Origin: Opitutaceae bacterium
GTDB taxonomy: Bacteria > Verrucomicrobiota > Verrucomicrobiia > Opitutales > Opitutaceae
DNA: 64,000 nucleotides
Reading direction: 5' to 3'
NCBI GenBank assembly: GCA_027490995.1
Contig: JAIXWY010000011.1
Span: 1,426,001 to 1,490,000, forward strand
Shown: in pieces, positions 25,913-36,250 of the stretch
How the letters are laid out: each line of letters starts with the position of its first letter
Position numbering within the stretch: position 1 is the first letter of the stretch
Notes under the pieces: model-generated
The model's input: only the letters and a program-made list of their open reading frames with translations
What the model was told of the DNA's origin: nothing
Database searches by the model: none
Translations under genes and position numbers: made by a program

Positions 25913-27787
25913 CTAACTGGCCTCCAGTTCCGTCAGTCGGCTCGCCGCACGCTCCCACGCTTCGGTGGCCGTGGTCAGTTGGTCGACAATCACCGAAAGT
26001 TCGCGGTTGAGGTGCTGGGGCCTCCCCGGGGTCGTGTAGGTCTCCGGCGCCTCGAGCGCAGCGGTGAGCTCCGCCTGCTTTTTCTCCAAGGCCGCGACGG
26101 CTTCCTCAAGCTTACCGACCTCGGTTCGCAAGCGCTTGATCTCGTTGCGATCTGGCTTCCGGGCGGGCGCTGCGGCCGTCGGAGCGGGCGCCGGCGTGGC
26201 GACGGCCGCTCGTTGCGGCGGCCGGGCATCGGTGAAGCCAGCCGTCAGCGCCGCGCGCTCATTCGACGCCCGCGATTTCTCCAAGTAGTAGTCGTAGTTG
26301 CCAGCATACGGTGTCAGGCGACCCGCGTTCACATGAAGTACGGTCTCCGCGAGCGAGCGGATGAAGTACACATCGTGGGAAATAAAGATCAGCGTGCCCT
26401 CGTAGGCCTTCAACGCGCCGACCAGCGCATCGATCGACGCGATGTCGAGGTGGGTGGTCGGCTCGTCCATCAGCAGCAGGTTCGGCGGATGCACGAGGAG
26501 CCGAGCCAGCGCGAGACGGGACTTTTCGCCGCCGGAAAGCACGGACACCTTCTTGTGCACGTCGTCCTTGCGGAAGAGGAACGCTCCGAGAATCGCGCGC
26601 ACCTGCTGCTCCGTGAGCTGGTTCTCGACGGTGCGCAGCTCCATCACGTTCTCGAACACGGTCGCGTCGGCGCGCAGGTTATCGAGGCGATTCTGAGCGA
26701 AGTAACCGGTGATGACGTTGCTCCCGAGGTCACGGACGCCACCCTGGATCGGCACGACGTCGCCGAGGATCTTCAGGAGCGTCGACTTGCCCGCGCCGTT
26801 CGGTCCGACCAGCACGATACGCTGCCCGCGTTCAGCGATGAAATTCAGGTCGCGGTAGACGACGTGATCGCCGTACGCCTGCTGCACATGCTCGAGGGTC
26901 ACGACCTTCAGCCCGGAGCGTGGCGGCTGGGGAAACCGGAAGTTGATTCGCTTCAGCTCCTCCATCGGCTCCTCGATGGCGTTCTCCTTGAGACGCTCGA
27001 TCTGTTTCTCCTTCGACTTGGCCCGAGAGGCGAGCGAGGCCTTGGCGCCGAAGCGGTCGACGAACTTCTGGAGGTGGGCGATCTCCCGCTGCTGGTTCTT
27101 GAAGGCCGCCGCCCGCTGGGCTTTGCGATCCTCCTTCTCCTTCACGTAGTCGTCGTAGTTGCCCGTGTACCGATGCAGCGTACCGGCCCGCAGCTCAAGG
27201 ATGCCGTTGCAGAGCGCGTTGAGAAACGCGCGATCGTGGGAAATCACCAGCAGTCCACCGGGATAGCGGGTCAGGTAATCTTGGAACCACAGCAGCGCCT
27301 CGAGATCGAGGTGATTGGTCGGCTCGTCCAGGAGCAGGAGCGCCGGCTCGTTCACGAGCAAGCGCGCCAGATGCGCGCGCATCACCCAGCCGCCCGAGAA
27401 GGTTCGCGCCAACTTCAGGTGGTCGGCCTCACGAAAGCCCAAGCCGGCGAGGATCTTCTTCGCCCGCGGCTCGAGCGTGTAATCGATATCGTAGTCGTCG
27501 TCGTTCTCCGGCTCGAGTTTCCGCCCGCTCGTCGCGATGTGCAGGATGGTCTCGTCTCCGGCCGGAGCACTCTCCTGCGGCAGAAAGCCAAAGTCCGCTC
27601 CGCGCTCCCACGTGATCGTGCCTTCATCCGGACTTTCCTCACCAAGGATGAGGTTGAAGAGGGTCGACTTGCCCGCGCCATTGGGCCCGACCAGACCGAA
27701 GCGGTCCGTCCGAGCGATGAACAGTGAAACCTCCGAGAAAAGCTCCCGGGTACCGTAGGACTTGGCGACATCGGCGATCGTCAGCAT
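25913..27787 (-). CDS. ABC-F family ATPase (ribosome-associated type)
   Basis: A 624-residue protein with two ABC ATPase domains in tandem and no membrane segment, the ABC-F plan. First domain: Walker A GPNGAGKS (34-41), signature-like FSGGWVMRAHLARLL, Walker B ALLLLDEPTNHLD. Second domain, around residue 330 onward: GPNGAGKS, LSGGEKSRLALARLL, LLLMDEPTTHLD and the H-loop ISHD. Between them is the ABC-F linker (about 230-310, KEKEDRKAQRAAAFKNQQREI). The C-terminal ~90 residues form a charged coiled coil. ABC-F proteins act on translating ribosomes; which (YdiF-, EttA-, Uup-like) is not settled from sequence. It sits 66 bases downstream of the DMT transporter gene, same strand. Confidence 0.92.
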   Translation of the reverse strand: MLTIADVAKSYGTRELFSEVSLFIARTDRFGLVGPNGAGKSTLFNLILGEESPDEGTITWERGADFGFLPQESAPAGDETILHIATSGRKLEPENDDDYDIDYTLEPRAKKILAGLGFREADHLKLARTFSGGWVMRAHLARLLVNEPALLLLDEPTNHLDLEALLWFQDYLTRYPGGLLVISHDRAFLNALCNGILELRAGTLHRYTGNYDDYVKEKEDRKAQRAAAFKNQQREIAHLQKFVDRFGAKASLASRAKSKEKQIERLKENAIEEPMEELKRINFRFPQPPRSGLKVVTLEHVQQAYGDHVVYRDLNFIAERGQRIVLVGPNGAGKSTLLKILGDVVPIQGGVRDLGSNVITGYFAQNRLDNLRADATVFENVMELRTVENQLTEQQVRAILGAFLFRKDDVHKKVSVLSGGEKSRLALARLLVHPPNLLLMDEPTTHLDIASIDALVGALKAYEGTLIFISHDVYFIRSLAETVLHVNAGRLTPYAGNYDYYLEKSRASNERAALTAGFTDARPPQRAAVATPAPAPTAAAPARKPDRNEIKRLRTEVGKLEEAVAALEKKQAELTAALEAPETYTTPGRPQHLNRELSVIVDQLTTATEAWERAASRLTELEAS

Positions 27788-27853
27788 GCGAACCTCTAAG
27801 ACAAAGCGACCTGGCGCGGAAAACCCAGCCTGATTTTGCGCAGAAGTACGGTT

Positions 27854-28768
27854 TCAGCGTACGATTGTCAGCGCCACCGCCCCGGCGACGGCCACCAACC
27901 CTCCGAGCAGGGAGCGGCGGGTCGGGCGTTCGCCTTCGATCCAGTAGGACAGCGGCACGATAACCAAGGGGGTTGTCGCGACGATCGGCAGCACCAGACC
28001 GCTCGGGGTCGTGAACAACGCCCACTGGTAGCAACTCACCCCAATCACCGCACCACAGAGTGCGTTCGCCGGGATCCAGAGATAATCGCGCGGCCGCGGC
28101 CGCCGCGCCATCTCAGCGCCGAGCCCGCCACCTCGCACCCAACGATGCCAAAGGGCGCGCACGGCAAAGAAAGCCAGCGTGATCACCAGCCCTCCGAGAA
28201 TCCGCTGATAGGCCGCGGTATATCCATCCGTTACCTCACCCGCCTGCTCCGCCACCTCCCGCGCCTTCCGGCTCAGGACCGCCCCAAATCCCTGCCCCGC
28301 CGCCGCACCCAGGCCGTAAAGGAGCCCCAACCAGCCGACTTTCACCGCACCCGCGGACTCCTCCGGCCCCGGCCGCAAGGCGACGCCCACCCCGATCAAG
28401 ATAACGCTTCCCCAGGCCACTTGGGCGATCGACAGGGTCGTACCCAGCCAGAAGTACTCCGCGACCCCTGCCAGCGGAGCCGCCAGGCACTGGGTCATCA
28501 GAACCGTCAAACGCGTCCCTAACCGCGGCAGCGCCGCAAAGACGGCGAGATCACCCAGTCCCATTCCGACCACCCCGCTCCAAAAGAGCCACTCGCGACC
28601 CGCGCCACCCAGCCCCCCACCCCAGCCGTGGGCCACGAACCCAAGCGCCACCGCCGCGAAGGCCAAGCGCCCGAGGTTTGCTTGAGTCGCGCCGACCGCC
28701 CGCACGCTCCGCGCCGCAAAGATCGCGGAGAGCGAGAAGAAGATCGTGGTCAGAACAGCGGCAAGCAT
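27854..28768 (-). CDS. EamA/DMT superfamily transporter
   Basis: A 304-residue inner-membrane protein with ten predicted helices and the duplicated EamA arrangement. The two halves each end in the typical segments (SIAQVAWGSVILIGVGVAL; RRSLLGGLVAVAGAVALT), and PIVATTPLVIVPLSYW matches the family. Substrate is unknown; relatives export amino acids or nucleotide-type metabolites. It precedes the ABC-F gene by 66 bases on the same strand, and its start faces the deoxyhypusine-synthase-like gene across 159 bases. Confidence 0.88.
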   Translation of the reverse strand: MLAAVLTTIFFSLSAIFAARSVRAVGATQANLGRLAFAAVALGFVAHGWGGGLGGAGREWLFWSGVVGMGLGDLAVFAALPRLGTRLTVLMTQCLAAPLAGVAEYFWLGTTLSIAQVAWGSVILIGVGVALRPGPEESAGAVKVGWLGLLYGLGAAAGQGFGAVLSRKAREVAEQAGEVTDGYTAAYQRILGGLVITLAFFAVRALWHRWVRGGGLGAEMARRPRPRDYLWIPANALCGAVIGVSCYQWALFTTPSGLVLPIVATTPLVIVPLSYWIEGERPTRRSLLGGLVAVAGAVALTIVR

Positions 28769-28927
28769 GGCGACGAGAAACCAGATTCACGCCACGCGGG
28801 CAGCGGGCGGCACCCAGAAACCTCCCGACGATGGACGACCGCCCCGCTGGCGCAATCTCGGAGGCCACGCAAGACCCCGCGCTTTTTTGTCGCCCGGAGT
28901 GCGGCGGCTTTTCACGCTCTTTCTCCT

Positions 28928-29974
28928 ATGACCGCCAAGCGCAAGACCCGCCGCCCCGAAGACGTCAACGCCGCCCTCGCGAGCAAGAAGGGGCCGGTGT
29001 CCCAGTTCATCGCCAAGAACTACCGCCACTTCAACGCCGCTGCCCTGCTCGACGCCGCCAAGGGCTACGAGTCCCACCTCACGGCTGGGGGCAAGATGCT
29101 CGTGACGCTCGCCGGCGCCATGTCCACCGCCGAGCTCGGGATCTCACTCGCGGAAATGATCCGCCGCGACAAGGTCCACGCGATCGTCTGCACCGGCGCC
29201 AACCTCGAGGAGGATATCTTCAACCTCGTCGCCCACGATTACTACGAGCGCGTGCCGCACTACCGTCACCTCACCACCGAGGACGAACAGTCGCTGCTCG
29301 ATCGGCACATGAACCGCGTCACCGACACCTGCATCCCCGAGCACGAGGCGATGCGCCGGATCGAGGCCGCCGTCCTTGAGGAATGGGTCGCCGCCGACCG
29401 CGCGGGCGAACGTTTCTTCCCGCACGAGTTCATGTACAAGGTGCTGCGCTCCGGAAAGCTCAAGAAGAGCTACCAGATCGACCCCAAGCATTCGTGGATG
29501 GTCGCCGCCGCCGAACGCAATCTGCCGATCATCGTTCCGGGCTGGGAGGACGCCACCCTCGGAAACATGTACGCCGGCCACGTGATCAGCGGCGACGTCA
29601 AGAACGTCCACACGGTCCGCACCGGAATCGAATACATGATGTGGCTGGCCGAGTGGTACACCCGCAGCGCCCGTAAGCTGCGCAACGGTGAAGGCTCGAT
29701 CGGCTTCTTCCAAATCGGCGGCGGCATCGCCGGCGATTTCCCGATCTGCGTCGTGCCGATGCTGCACCAAGATCTCCAGCGCACCGGCGTTCCGCTCTGG
29801 GGCTACTTCGCCCAGATCAGCGACTCCACGACCAGCTACGGCAGCTACTCTGGCGCCGTGCCCAACGAGAAGATCACGTGGGGCAAGCTGGGGGCCAAGA
29901 CGCCGAAGTTCATCGTCGAGAGCGACGCCACCATCGTGGCTCCGCTCATTTTTTCCTGGGTGCTCGGGCAGTAA
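28928..29974 (+). CDS. deoxyhypusine synthase-like (polyamine) enzyme
   Basis: A 348-residue member of the deoxyhypusine synthase family. NAD-dependent transfer of the aminobutyl group from spermidine to a lysine (eukaryote, archaea) or to a small amine, giving homospermidine, is the known chemistry. Motifs: AGAMSTAELGISLAEMIRRD, CTGANLEEDIFNLV, FPHEFMYKVLRSG, IGFFQIGGGIAGDF and ITWGKLGAKT with the catalytic lysine at residue 320. Bacteria lack eIF5A, so the substrate is probably a polyamine. The chosen start (28928) is the first ATG consistent with family length; the longer frame from 28628 overlaps the promoter area. A terminator follows. Confidence 0.9.
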   Translation: MTAKRKTRRPEDVNAALASKKGPVSQFIAKNYRHFNAAALLDAAKGYESHLTAGGKMLVTLAGAMSTAELGISLAEMIRRDKVHAIVCTGANLEEDIFNLVAHDYYERVPHYRHLTTEDEQSLLDRHMNRVTDTCIPEHEAMRRIEAAVLEEWVAADRAGERFFPHEFMYKVLRSGKLKKSYQIDPKHSWMVAAAERNLPIIVPGWEDATLGNMYAGHVISGDVKNVHTVRTGIEYMMWLAEWYTRSARKLRNGEGSIGFFQIGGGIAGDFPICVVPMLHQDLQRTGVPLWGYFAQISDSTTSYGSYSGAVPNEKITWGKLGAKTPKFIVESDATIVAPLIFSWVLGQ

Positions 29975-30032
29975 TCACGTCTGACCGACCAGCACCACCT
30001 CGAGGCGACGATCCTCGATCCCGACTCTGCCC

Positions 30033-30072
30033 AGCGCGGCCTCCGGATTCCCCGGGGCCGCGCTTTCCTTTT
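30033..30072 (+). terminator. Rho-independent terminator after the deoxyhypusine-synthase-like gene
   Basis: AGCGCGGCCTCCGG (30033-30046) pairs with CCGGGGCCGCGCT (30052-30064) with one bulged T and a five-base loop, followed by TTCCTTTT. Confidence 0.6.
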
Positions 30073-30097
30073 GCCGGATTCTGCACCTCTGTAGGCG

Positions 30098-32263
30098 ATG
30101 CCCAATCGCCTCCAGCACGCCCAATCGCCCTACCTGCAGCAGCACGCGGATAACCCGGTCGACTGGCAGGAATGGGACGAGGCCGCCTTCGCGCAGGCCC
30201 GGGCTGAGAACAAGCCGATCTTCCTCAGCATCGGCTACTCGACGTGCCACTGGTGCCACGTCATGGCCCACGAGTCCTTCGAAGACACGGACATCGCGGC
30301 GCTGCTGAATGCCGACTTCATCGCCATCAAGGTCGACCGCGAGGAGCGTCCCGACGTCGACCAAGTCTACATGACGTACGTCCAGGCTCTGACCGGCCAC
30401 GGCGGTTGGCCGCTGAGCGTCTGGCTGACCCCCGACCGCAAGCCTTTCTACGGCGGCACCTACTTTCCGCCGGCCGACCGCGGCGGACGGGCCGGGTTCC
30501 CCTCGCTCCTCCGCGCCATCGCGGGCGCGTGGAAGGACCCCGCGCAGCGCGCACAGTTGATCGCGGAGGGTGATCGCGTCATCGCCGCGCTCCGACCGTC
30601 CCCCCCTTCAACCCCGCCAGCCGCGGACTCGGCGGAGGCCTTGCTCGAAGCCGCCCAGGGTGCCTTCGAGAGCGGGTACCAGTACTTCTCGGAGTCGTTC
30701 GACGCCCAGGTCGGCGGCTTCGGCGGGGCCCCAAAGTTCCCGCGCGCCTCCGTGCTTTCCTTCCTAATCCGCTGCGCCCGTCTGCAGGGGCCGGGATCGG
30801 CCGAGGGCGACGAGGCGCTCCGCATGGTGACGACAACGCTGCGCGGCATGGCGCGGGGCGGCATCCACGACCACGTCGGCGGCGGCTTCCACCGCTACTC
30901 CGTCGACGCTCGCTGGTTCTGCCCCCACTTCGAGAAGATGCTCTACGATCAGGCGCAGATCGCCGTCAACTGCCTCGAAGCATACAGCGCGACGAACGAC
31001 GAGCGCTTCGCCTGGCTTGCCCGGGACATCCTCGATTACGCGCTGCGCGATCTGCGTCAGCCGGGAGGCGGCTTTGCGTCCGCCGAGGACGCCGATAGCC
31101 AACGTGCCGGGAGCACGGAGCACGCGGAAGGTGCCTTCTATGTCTGGACCGCCAAGGAACTGGCCGACGTCCTGACCACCGAAGATGCGGCGCTCGCGAC
31201 CGCCCACTTCGGCGTCCGCGCCCAAGGTAACGTGCCCCCGGAGTTGGACCCGCAGGGCGAACTCGCCGGACGCAACATCCTTGCCCAGGCACAATCGCTC
31301 GCGGCCACCGCGAAAGCTGCACAACTCACGGCGGAGGAGGCAAACGACCGGCTTCTCGCCCTGCTGGGCCGACTCCGGGACGCACGCGCTCGCCGCCCTC
31401 GGCCGCACCTCGATCACAAGATCATCACCGCGTGGAACGGTCTGATGATTTCCGCCTTAGCCCGGGCGCATCTCGCGCTGGAGGTTGGCCACGACGGACC
31501 GACACCCTACCGCGACGCCGCCGAGGCGGCGGCGCGCTTCATCCAGCGCGAACTGGTACACCCCAAGACCGGACGACTCCACCGGGCCTTCGGCACCTCG
31601 CGAGGGACGGCTGAAGCCTTCGCCGAGGACTATGCGTGCCTCATCGACGGTCTGCTCGACCTGTACGAAGCCACCCTCGCGCTCCCGTGGCTGCGCTGGG
31701 CCGATGCACTTCAGACCCAACTCGACGCGCGGTTCTGGGACGATGCGGGCGGGGGATATTTCTCCGCGCCCGGGGATGATCCGCATCTGGTGCTCCGGCT
31801 CAAAGAGGACTACGACGGCGCCGAACCCGCGCCCAGCTCCGTCGCGGCCCGCACCGCGCTCCGCCTCGCAGACTTCCTGCACGACGAATCACGCCGGGGA
31901 CGCGCTCGGCAGACGCTGGCGGCCTTCGCCCCGCGTTGGACGGAGCATCCGCAGGCTCTGCCGGCCATGCTCGTTGCGCTCGACCACGCCCTCAGTCGTC
32001 CCCGCCAAGTGGTCATCGCAGGCGCCGCGACCGCGCCGGAGACGGCGGCCCTCATCGCTGCGGCAAGGACGGCGCCGGGACGCGCCCGGACAATTCTCGC
32101 GCTCACGGGCCACGCCGACGACACGTGGCTCGCGGAACGGGCTCCCTGGATGGCGGGCATGCGGGTCGAAGCCGGACGCGCCACGGCGTACGTCTGCGAC
32201 GACTTCGCATGCCGCGCCCCGGTCTCGGACCCCACCGCACTCGCCGCGCTCCTTGCGGACTAA
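30098..32263 (+). CDS. DUF255 thioredoxin-domain protein (YyaL/SPATA20 family)
   Basis: A 721-residue cytoplasmic protein. The N-terminal thioredoxin-like domain is typical of DUF255: [24 protein letters not shown], then [16 protein letters not shown] with a CHWC redox pair, and [24 protein letters not shown]. The long C-terminal part is an (alpha/alpha)6-type barrel seen in N-acyl-glucosamine epimerase-like enzymes ([47 protein letters not shown]). Length is slightly over the usual ~680. The biochemical role is not established. It is transcribed with slyX (87-base gap), after the terminator at 30033-30072. Confidence 0.9.
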   Translation: MPNRLQHAQSPYLQQHADNPVDWQEWDEAAFAQARAENKPIFLSIGYSTCHWCHVMAHESFEDTDIAALLNADFIAIKVDREERPDVDQVYMTYVQALTGHGGWPLSVWLTPDRKPFYGGTYFPPADRGGRAGFPSLLRAIAGAWKDPAQRAQLIAEGDRVIAALRPSPPSTPPAADSAEALLEAAQGAFESGYQYFSESFDAQVGGFGGAPKFPRASVLSFLIRCARLQGPGSAEGDEALRMVTTTLRGMARGGIHDHVGGGFHRYSVDARWFCPHFEKMLYDQAQIAVNCLEAYSATNDERFAWLARDILDYALRDLRQPGGGFASAEDADSQRAGSTEHAEGAFYVWTAKELADVLTTEDAALATAHFGVRAQGNVPPELDPQGELAGRNILAQAQSLAATAKAAQLTAEEANDRLLALLGRLRDARARRPRPHLDHKIITAWNGLMISALARAHLALEVGHDGPTPYRDAAEAAARFIQRELVHPKTGRLHRAFGTSRGTAEAFAEDYACLIDGLLDLYEATLALPWLRWADALQTQLDARFWDDAGGGYFSAPGDDPHLVLRLKEDYDGAEPAPSSVAARTALRLADFLHDESRRGRARQTLAAFAPRWTEHPQALPAMLVALDHALSRPRQVVIAGAATAPETAALIAAARTAPGRARTILALTGHADDTWLAERAPWMAGMRVEAGRATAYVCDDFACRAPVSDPTALAALLAD

Positions 32264-32350
32264 GCGCCCCCGGCCGCCTAGACCCGCCGCGCAGGCTCGC
32301 CTCGCAGCAAAAATCCTACGATCCTCCTCCGATCGGTCGCACCCTCCGCC

Positions 32351-32557
32351 ATGTCTGATCCCCGCATCGAACGCCTTGAGGAACGCATCGCTTGGCTTGA
32401 ACACCACGTCACCAAGCAGGACAAAGCCATGCTTGAGCTGAGCGAGACCCTGGACCTCGTGCGCCGTGAATGCCTACGCCTGCGGGAGAGGGCCGAGTCC
32501 GCAGCACCCACGGAAAGCCTGCCCTCGGCCAGCGAGGAACGCCCGCCGCACTATTGA
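32351..32557 (+). CDS. slyX: SlyX family protein
   Basis: A 68-residue protein almost entirely a coiled coil (RIERLEERIAWLEHHVTKQDKAMLELSETL) with the characteristic C-terminal PPHY ending of SlyX proteins. Function unknown; in E. coli it lies next to slyD. Here it follows the DUF255 gene on the same strand. Confidence 0.85.
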   Translation: MSDPRIERLEERIAWLEHHVTKQDKAMLELSETLDLVRRECLRLRERAESAAPTESLPSASEERPPHY

Positions 32558-32620
32558 GTAGCCCCAGCAACTACCGCGGCGCGGGATGGGCCGAAGACCG
32601 CGACCGCACCCAGAGCCAGA

Positions 32621-33097
32621 CTACCCTGCTGCGAGCGTGCCTTCCTCGAAACGCCGGACGACTGCGATGAAGTCCTCGGCAGTGGCGGCACCCATCAGAG
32701 CCTCGCGCGTGGAGGCTTCCTTCAGAAGGCGGCAGAGCGCGCTGACCACCTGAAGGTAGTCGCCCGGGTTGGATTTCGGGGTGCCGAGCACGAACAGCAG
32801 ACGGACCGTTTGATTGCAGTTCTCAAACAGGATACCTGCGTCGCTGCGACCCACCGAGAGAACGATGGAGTGAACGTGCTCGGTCCGGGCATGCGGCAAG
32901 GCCACCTGATTTCCGAGATACGTTGTATCCAGTCGTTCCCGCGCGAGCAATTCCTGGTAGAATCCCTGAAAATTACTCACGTCCGGATGCCCCTCCAGCA
33001 GGCGGGCCACCTCGTGGATGGCCACGGTACGCTTCACCGCCTGCACGTGCAGGTGGATGCGGGAGGGATCGAGGAGGGCGGTGAGACGGCCAGCCAT
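32621..33097 (-). CDS. stand-alone PTS EIIA(Ntr)-like domain protein
   Basis: A 158-residue fructose/mannitol-type EIIA domain (PtsN-like). The phospho-accepting histidine is His69 in VALPHART, and the flanking pattern (FYQELLARE before, VLSVGRSDAGI after) fits. With no PTS permease, HPr or enzyme I in the window, it is more likely regulatory than sugar-transporting, as for EIIA(Ntr). It starts 102 bases downstream of the TonB receptor stop on the same strand, so co-transcription is possible. Confidence 0.88.
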   Translation of the reverse strand: MAGRLTALLDPSRIHLHVQAVKRTVAIHEVARLLEGHPDVSNFQGFYQELLARERLDTTYLGNQVALPHARTEHVHSIVLSVGRSDAGILFENCNQTVRLLFVLGTPKSNPGDYLQVVSALCRLLKEASTREALMGAATAEDFIAVVRRFEEGTLAAG

Positions 33098-33152
33098 GCG
33101 AAAAGCGGGCCGACACCCTGACCGCTAGGCAAATTCCTTGGCAAGCGCGGAC

Positions 33153-33186
33153 TCACCGGCCGGCACGTCACGTGACCGACCGGTGA
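33153..33186. repeat. inverted repeat downstream of the large TonB receptor gene
   Basis: TCACCGGCCGG (33153-33163) pairs with CCGACCGGTGA (33176-33186) with one G-T-type mismatch. There is no T-run. It may stabilise the mRNA end or act as a weak terminator. Confidence 0.35.
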
Positions 33187-33199
33187 ACTGTCCGGGCGC

Positions 33200-36100
33200 C
33201 TAGAACATGCCCTTGACGCCGAAATTCCAGTTCGCGCCGTAGTTTTCGAGGATGCGCAGTGCACCGGCCTCGCCCTCGACGAACGGACTCTCGTACCAGC
33301 GCTGCGAGTCGTTGAAGATGTTACGACCCTGGAAGAACAGGGAAACCCGGGAATTGAGGCGGTATTCGCCACCCAGGTCGTACTTCGTCGTGTGCAGCTT
33401 GTAGCGTCCGTACACCGTATCCCAAGGCGTGTCGGCATGCCAGATCACGCCCAGACGCGTCGAGAACCGCTTGTAGCGGTAGCCTAGGCTCATCGTCACG
33501 CGGTGCGGCGCGATCCGCTCCCGGCGCTGGTCGGCATAGGTACGCGAGTAGGACGAGTTGACCGTGAAACCGCGGAAAGGATCGGGCAAGAAGGAGAGCG
33601 ACTGGGAGTAGCCGACCTCGAGACCACGGAAGCGGACCGGGTTCGGCACGTTGAACGGCGCCACGAACTCGTAGCTCGCGTAGACCGGATCGTCGCCCAG
33701 GCCGAACTCATCCGACGTGCCGCGCCGGTTTGAACGCAGATTCTCGATGTCGTTCTGTCGTACGGTGACGGTGAGTTGGCCGGCTGGCTCGAAGTAGTAA
33801 GCGAGACGCGCGACGTAGTTCTTGGAGTACTCCGGCAGGAGGTTCGGGTTCGGCGACGTGATCAGCAGGGCATCGTCGTTGATGATCCACGCGCCGGTCA
33901 GTTCATCGATCGGCGGACGGGAAATGGCCTTGTTCGCGCTGACGTGGAACTGGAGATCCTCACGCAGATCGTACTTCAAAGCGACCATCGGGAAGAGATT
34001 GTCGTACTTCTTCGTCCGGGTGATCTCGGGCTTGCTGAAGAACTGGTACTGCAAGCCCGGAATGGTGGTGGCGCGCCCCGAGCTGTTCAGCGCATAGCCC
34101 GCCGCCAGCATGGCGGTACGTGAGACCGGATCGTACTCGCGCGCGTCGTTCTGCGTTCCCTCCCAGCGTACACCGGCGCGGATCTGCAGGCGCGGGAGCG
34201 GACGGAAGTCCGCCAAGCCGTAGCCCGCGTTCACGGTCTGGATGATGTCACGTCTCGGACCGATGAACGCGTTGTAATAGTTGTCCGGCGTGGCGTTGTT
34301 GACGAAGTACTCTGGATTGCTGCGGAAGAGGTCGGCGATCCCATTGGGATCGATCATCGGCATCGTCTTGATCTCGCCGGCCGCGTTCTTGGTCGTGATG
34401 ATGTTGGTCGAACCGGTGGAAAACAGGTTCCGGTTGGGGAAGGCCGCCCAGTTTCCGGTCGTGCCGCCGCCCGGACCGACGTACTGCCACGTGTAGTAAG
34501 ACGTCTCATTACCGTTCTTGCGGCTCTCCTCGGTCCACTTGGTTCCAACCTTCAGCGTGGTGGGGACAGAGATCGGCAGCACCCACTTCGCGTTGAGCAT
34601 CGCGCTGTAGATCTCGGTGCGCGCGTAGCGACCCTCGTTCGTGATGCGAGGATTGGTGTAGTTCGCGAGGTCGAACCAGTCCGGGCCGTTGAGCTGCTGC
34701 ACCGTCCACTCGTGCGATTGCAGATTGGGACGCGTGGCGATCCAGTCGCTGCGGATACTGTTCACGTTGGCCGAGCGAACGTGGCCCTGCTCGAGGGCCT
34801 CGTAGTTGTTGAAGGATCGCGAGTACGTGACTGCACCGTCCACGGTCCAGGCGCCACGCTTGTACTCGAACCGCGGCGCGAGCGTAATCGTGTGCGTCTT
34901 CTTGCTGGCGTCACCGTTACTGATCGTAGCGTTGCGAGAGGTGTTGGCAGCGAGGCCATTCGTCCGCACCTGCAGCAGGTCACCGACGGAGAACTGGCGA
35001 CCGGTGTTCGCGGAGGTGTTGTTCGTCGCGGCGTCGAAGGTCAGATTACGGTTAAAGAACTGGCCGAGGGCGAAGTTGTAGATGAGCGTGTTGGAAAGCA
35101 CGAGATGCGGCGTGGCCTTGAAGTCAGCCGTCAGCGTGTAGGTGTCCTTCGCGATGTTCTTGTTGCCGTCCTTGAAGTTCAACTGGGTGATCACCATCGG
35201 ACGCGGGTCCGTCGCGGTCGGCGTGCGGTTGAAAGTCAGGTTATGGCGGTACTGCTCGGTGTAGGAATCGACGCGGTTGAAGCTCGCGACGATGCCGAGG
35301 CGTTGGTTGAAGAATACGTCGGAGTATTCGAGGCTGTAGTTGGGCCGCGCCTTGTACTCCTCTCGGCCACCGGGACCCGGGGTCTTTTTAAGGTGAAACT
35401 CCTCCGAGTTCATGTTGACGCTGAAGTTGTAAGCAATGCGCCGGCCCTTGCGCTCGAACGCGCGACGGGTCTTCAGGTCGATGGTGCCTGCAGGAGCGTC
35501 GGCATCCTGGTCGGAGCTAGCGGTGAGATTGATCTCAATCGCCTCGATACTGCTGATCGAGAACGCCTCGAAGCTGGTCGCACGACCGAGCGTGCCGGTG
35601 CGGTTGGCGTCGGCGCTCGCCAGTTTCACGCCGTCAAAGGAGACGCCGACGTACTGCGCGTCCATGCCGCCGAGGCGTGGGCCGCGGGTTTCGGACTCGA
35701 CGTAGTCGAGGTCAACGCCGGGTAGGTACTTCAGGAATTCGCCCACGTTGCCATCCGTCACGTCACCGAAGATATCTGACGCCACCGAGGTGGTGACGTT
35801 CATGTTTTTCTTCTGGTTCATGATCGCCTTGGCGTTGCCCTCGCGCTCGCTGGACACGACAAAGGCGGTGAGTTCGACGGCCTCACTACCCGTCGCGCCC
35901 CTGGCGGGAGCGCGCGCGGGAACGAGTTCGACGTCGCGGGTGGCAGTCTGGCCCGCGCCAACGGTGACCGTGAGCGTCTGGGTCGTATAGCCCGAGTAGC
36001 GGACCACCATCCGGACCTCGCCGGCGGGCACGTTGAAGAGTTGGAAGAGGCCGCCGACCTCGGTGTTGGTTTTTAGGGCGGTACCTTCGATTTCGACCTC

Positions 36101-36250
36101 GGCGTCGCGAACATATTCCTGTGTGTTCGGATTGTAGACGCGGCCGACGATGGAGCCGGAGGATTGGGCAAGAGCCGACGGGGCAAGCAGGCAGAACGCA
36201 GCAGCGAGGAACGCCAGCGTCCGCCCAAGCGGGGCGCGCAGGGAGTACAT
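33200..36250 (-). CDS. large TonB-dependent receptor with carboxypeptidase-like regulatory domain
   Basis: A 1016-residue outer-membrane receptor. The signal peptide (ATG at 36250, LGRTLAFLAAAFCLLAPSALAQ) is followed by an Ig-like carboxypeptidase regulatory domain (GSIVGRVYNPNTQEYVRDAEVEIEGT). Then come a TonB-box-like segment (VELTAFVVSSE) and the plug: VTDGNVGEFLKYLPGVDL, VGVSFDGVKLASADAN and SSIEAIEINLTASSDQDADAPAGTIDLKTRRAF. The barrel ends in GVKGMF. This architecture is greatly expanded in Opitutaceae, for uptake of plant-type glycans. Without a neighbouring enzyme I cannot name the ligand. The frame also runs up to 36319, but that part is not a signal peptide. Confidence 0.93.
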   Translation of the reverse strand: MYSLRAPLGRTLAFLAAAFCLLAPSALAQSSGSIVGRVYNPNTQEYVRDAEVEIEGTALKTNTEVGGLFQLFNVPAGEVRMVVRYSGYTTQTLTVTVGAGQTATRDVELVPARAPARGATGSEAVELTAFVVSSEREGNAKAIMNQKKNMNVTTSVASDIFGDVTDGNVGEFLKYLPGVDLDYVESETRGPRLGGMDAQYVGVSFDGVKLASADANRTGTLGRATSFEAFSISSIEAIEINLTASSDQDADAPAGTIDLKTRRAFERKGRRIAYNFSVNMNSEEFHLKKTPGPGGREEYKARPNYSLEYSDVFFNQRLGIVASFNRVDSYTEQYRHNLTFNRTPTATDPRPMVITQLNFKDGNKNIAKDTYTLTADFKATPHLVLSNTLIYNFALGQFFNRNLTFDAATNNTSANTGRQFSVGDLLQVRTNGLAANTSRNATISNGDASKKTHTITLAPRFEYKRGAWTVDGAVTYSRSFNNYEALEQGHVRSANVNSIRSDWIATRPNLQSHEWTVQQLNGPDWFDLANYTNPRITNEGRYARTEIYSAMLNAKWVLPISVPTTLKVGTKWTEESRKNGNETSYYTWQYVGPGGGTTGNWAAFPNRNLFSTGSTNIITTKNAAGEIKTMPMIDPNGIADLFRSNPEYFVNNATPDNYYNAFIGPRRDIIQTVNAGYGLADFRPLPRLQIRAGVRWEGTQNDAREYDPVSRTAMLAAGYALNSSGRATTIPGLQYQFFSKPEITRTKKYDNLFPMVALKYDLREDLQFHVSANKAISRPPIDELTGAWIINDDALLITSPNPNLLPEYSKNYVARLAYYFEPAGQLTVTVRQNDIENLRSNRRGTSDEFGLGDDPVYASYEFVAPFNVPNPVRFRGLEVGYSQSLSFLPDPFRGFTVNSSYSRTYADQRRERIAPHRVTMSLGYRYKRFSTRLGVIWHADTPWDTVYGRYKLHTTKYDLGGEYRLNSRVSLFFQGRNIFNDSQRWYESPFVEGEAGALRILENYGANWNFGVKGMF

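Noticed and set aside
25790-27727. 645-residue frame on + strand
   Set aside because: Antisense to the ABC-F gene.
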